NCBI GenBank assembly: GCA_947568835.1
Contig: OX387608.1
Span: 1,290,501-1,354,500, forward strand
DNA: 64,000 nucleotides
Origin: Protonemura montana
Taxonomy: Eukaryota; Arthropoda; Insecta; Plecoptera; Nemouridae
Direction: 5' to 3'
Shown piece after piece: positions 63,499 to 64,000 of the stretch. The notes below the pieces were generated by a model, which saw nothing but the letters and a program-made list of their open reading frames with translations, was not told where the DNA came from and searched no databases. Positions within the stretch are counted from its first letter, which is position 1. Each line of letters starts with the position of its first letter. The position numbers were made by a program, and so were the translations under genes.

Positions 63499-63603
63499 TA
63501 TAAAAGCGGGCCTCATCGGCAGCTCACGAGAACTTTAATCCTACCTGTAGGAATCGTTGCTTAGAAACGTTGATATCGCGATGATGATAACGAGATTAAG
63601 ATG
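63499..63603 (+). promoter_or_regulatory. Candidate TATA promoter and first exon of a gene running out of the window
   Basis: TATAAAAG at 63499-63506 stands about 27 bp before a CTCACG start-like site. About 75 bp further, ATG (63601-63603) is followed at once by a good donor, GTAAGA. Insect cuticle and secreted-protein genes often have such tiny first coding exons. No downstream exon is visible in the remaining 400 bp. Confidence 0.3.
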
Positions 63604-64000
63604 GTAAGAAGTCGAGATAGCAGGGATCTAAAGAAGAAGAACACAAGCTGCTCCCTGGCGTGAAGATCTAATGACAGTGTTAATGAGTGTAATAATTTTA
63701 ATCACATATAAATACATATAATTTATCTAAACTTGGCACTAGTTTTTATCAAATACATAGTATGTACAATTGTATTATTTTGATGTATTACTTATTTAAT
63801 GTGATTTATTTAAAATCTAATCATATTTGCTGATAGTAATTGGTTTTTCTGGTGTGCGTTAACACGAACGTTAACCAGCGAGCGATGGATGGAAGATCAA
63901 TCGTCCACACAAACACATAAATATATTATGACTCAATATTTTAAAATCTGAAACAGTTTCGCTGCACATTTGCTAGGTTAGTTTTCCCCCTATCCATGCT

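Overview
This is an arthropod nuclear window, almost certainly insect. Seven host genes and one partial gene are recognisable. All are spliced except two, with GT-AG introns that I could phase by hand. The insect assignment rests on an insect-type single chitin-binding (peritrophin) secreted protein, a G-alpha of the insect Gaf class, and a short megalin whose tail can be aligned from memory with LRP2. I cannot fix the order. No bacterial, viral or CRISPR content was seen.

Layout. 264-15771 (+): the 3' part of a megalin/LRP2 gene (15 exons, 996 residues, stop at 15771). 21502-21161 (-): COX20, intronless. 22639-25488 (+): mitochondrial thiamine pyrophosphate carrier (SLC25A19/Tpc), 4 exons. 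34348 to about 28319 (-): WBP2. 34577-35592 (+): coatomer zeta (COPZ), head-to-head with WBP2 across 228 bp. 37102-43559 (+): G protein alpha subunit of the Gaf type, 10 exons. 47342-45869 (-): NDUFA8. About 50879-55543 (+): a secreted one-domain chitin-binding protein with an acidic tail. 62316-61336 (-): an intronless PTB-domain protein. A possible promoter and first exon of another + gene lies at 63499-63603. The genes do not form a functional cluster: they are an endocytic receptor, mitochondrial proteins, trafficking proteins, a signalling protein and a cuticle or matrix protein. Many GC-rich exons are set in AT-rich, repeat-filled introns.

The striking feature is the repeats. At least nine tandem arrays (units of 29, 32, 41, 42, 45, 53, 55, 70, 91 and 114 bp, plus a 52-bp SINE-head array) sit in introns and gaps. 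Several can be traced to parts of transposable elements. The 91-bp arrays are reiterated 5S rRNA promoter segments forming the head of a 5S-derived SINE. The 52-bp array is the reiterated tRNA-like head of a second SINE. A 70-bp array that fills one Tpc intron resembles tRNA-Ala. The 41-bp and 55-bp arrays derive from the two ends of one small inverted-repeat element, a complete copy of which lies at 45414-45765.

The most unusual single event is at 50865-51901. A poly(A)-tailed insertion in the 5'UTR exon of the chitin-binding gene is flanked by a 54-bp duplication. It consists of a 5'-truncated LINE tail joined to an apparently identical 714-bp copy of unspliced downstream sequence from the same gene. 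This looks like a very recent retrotransposition with a template switch.
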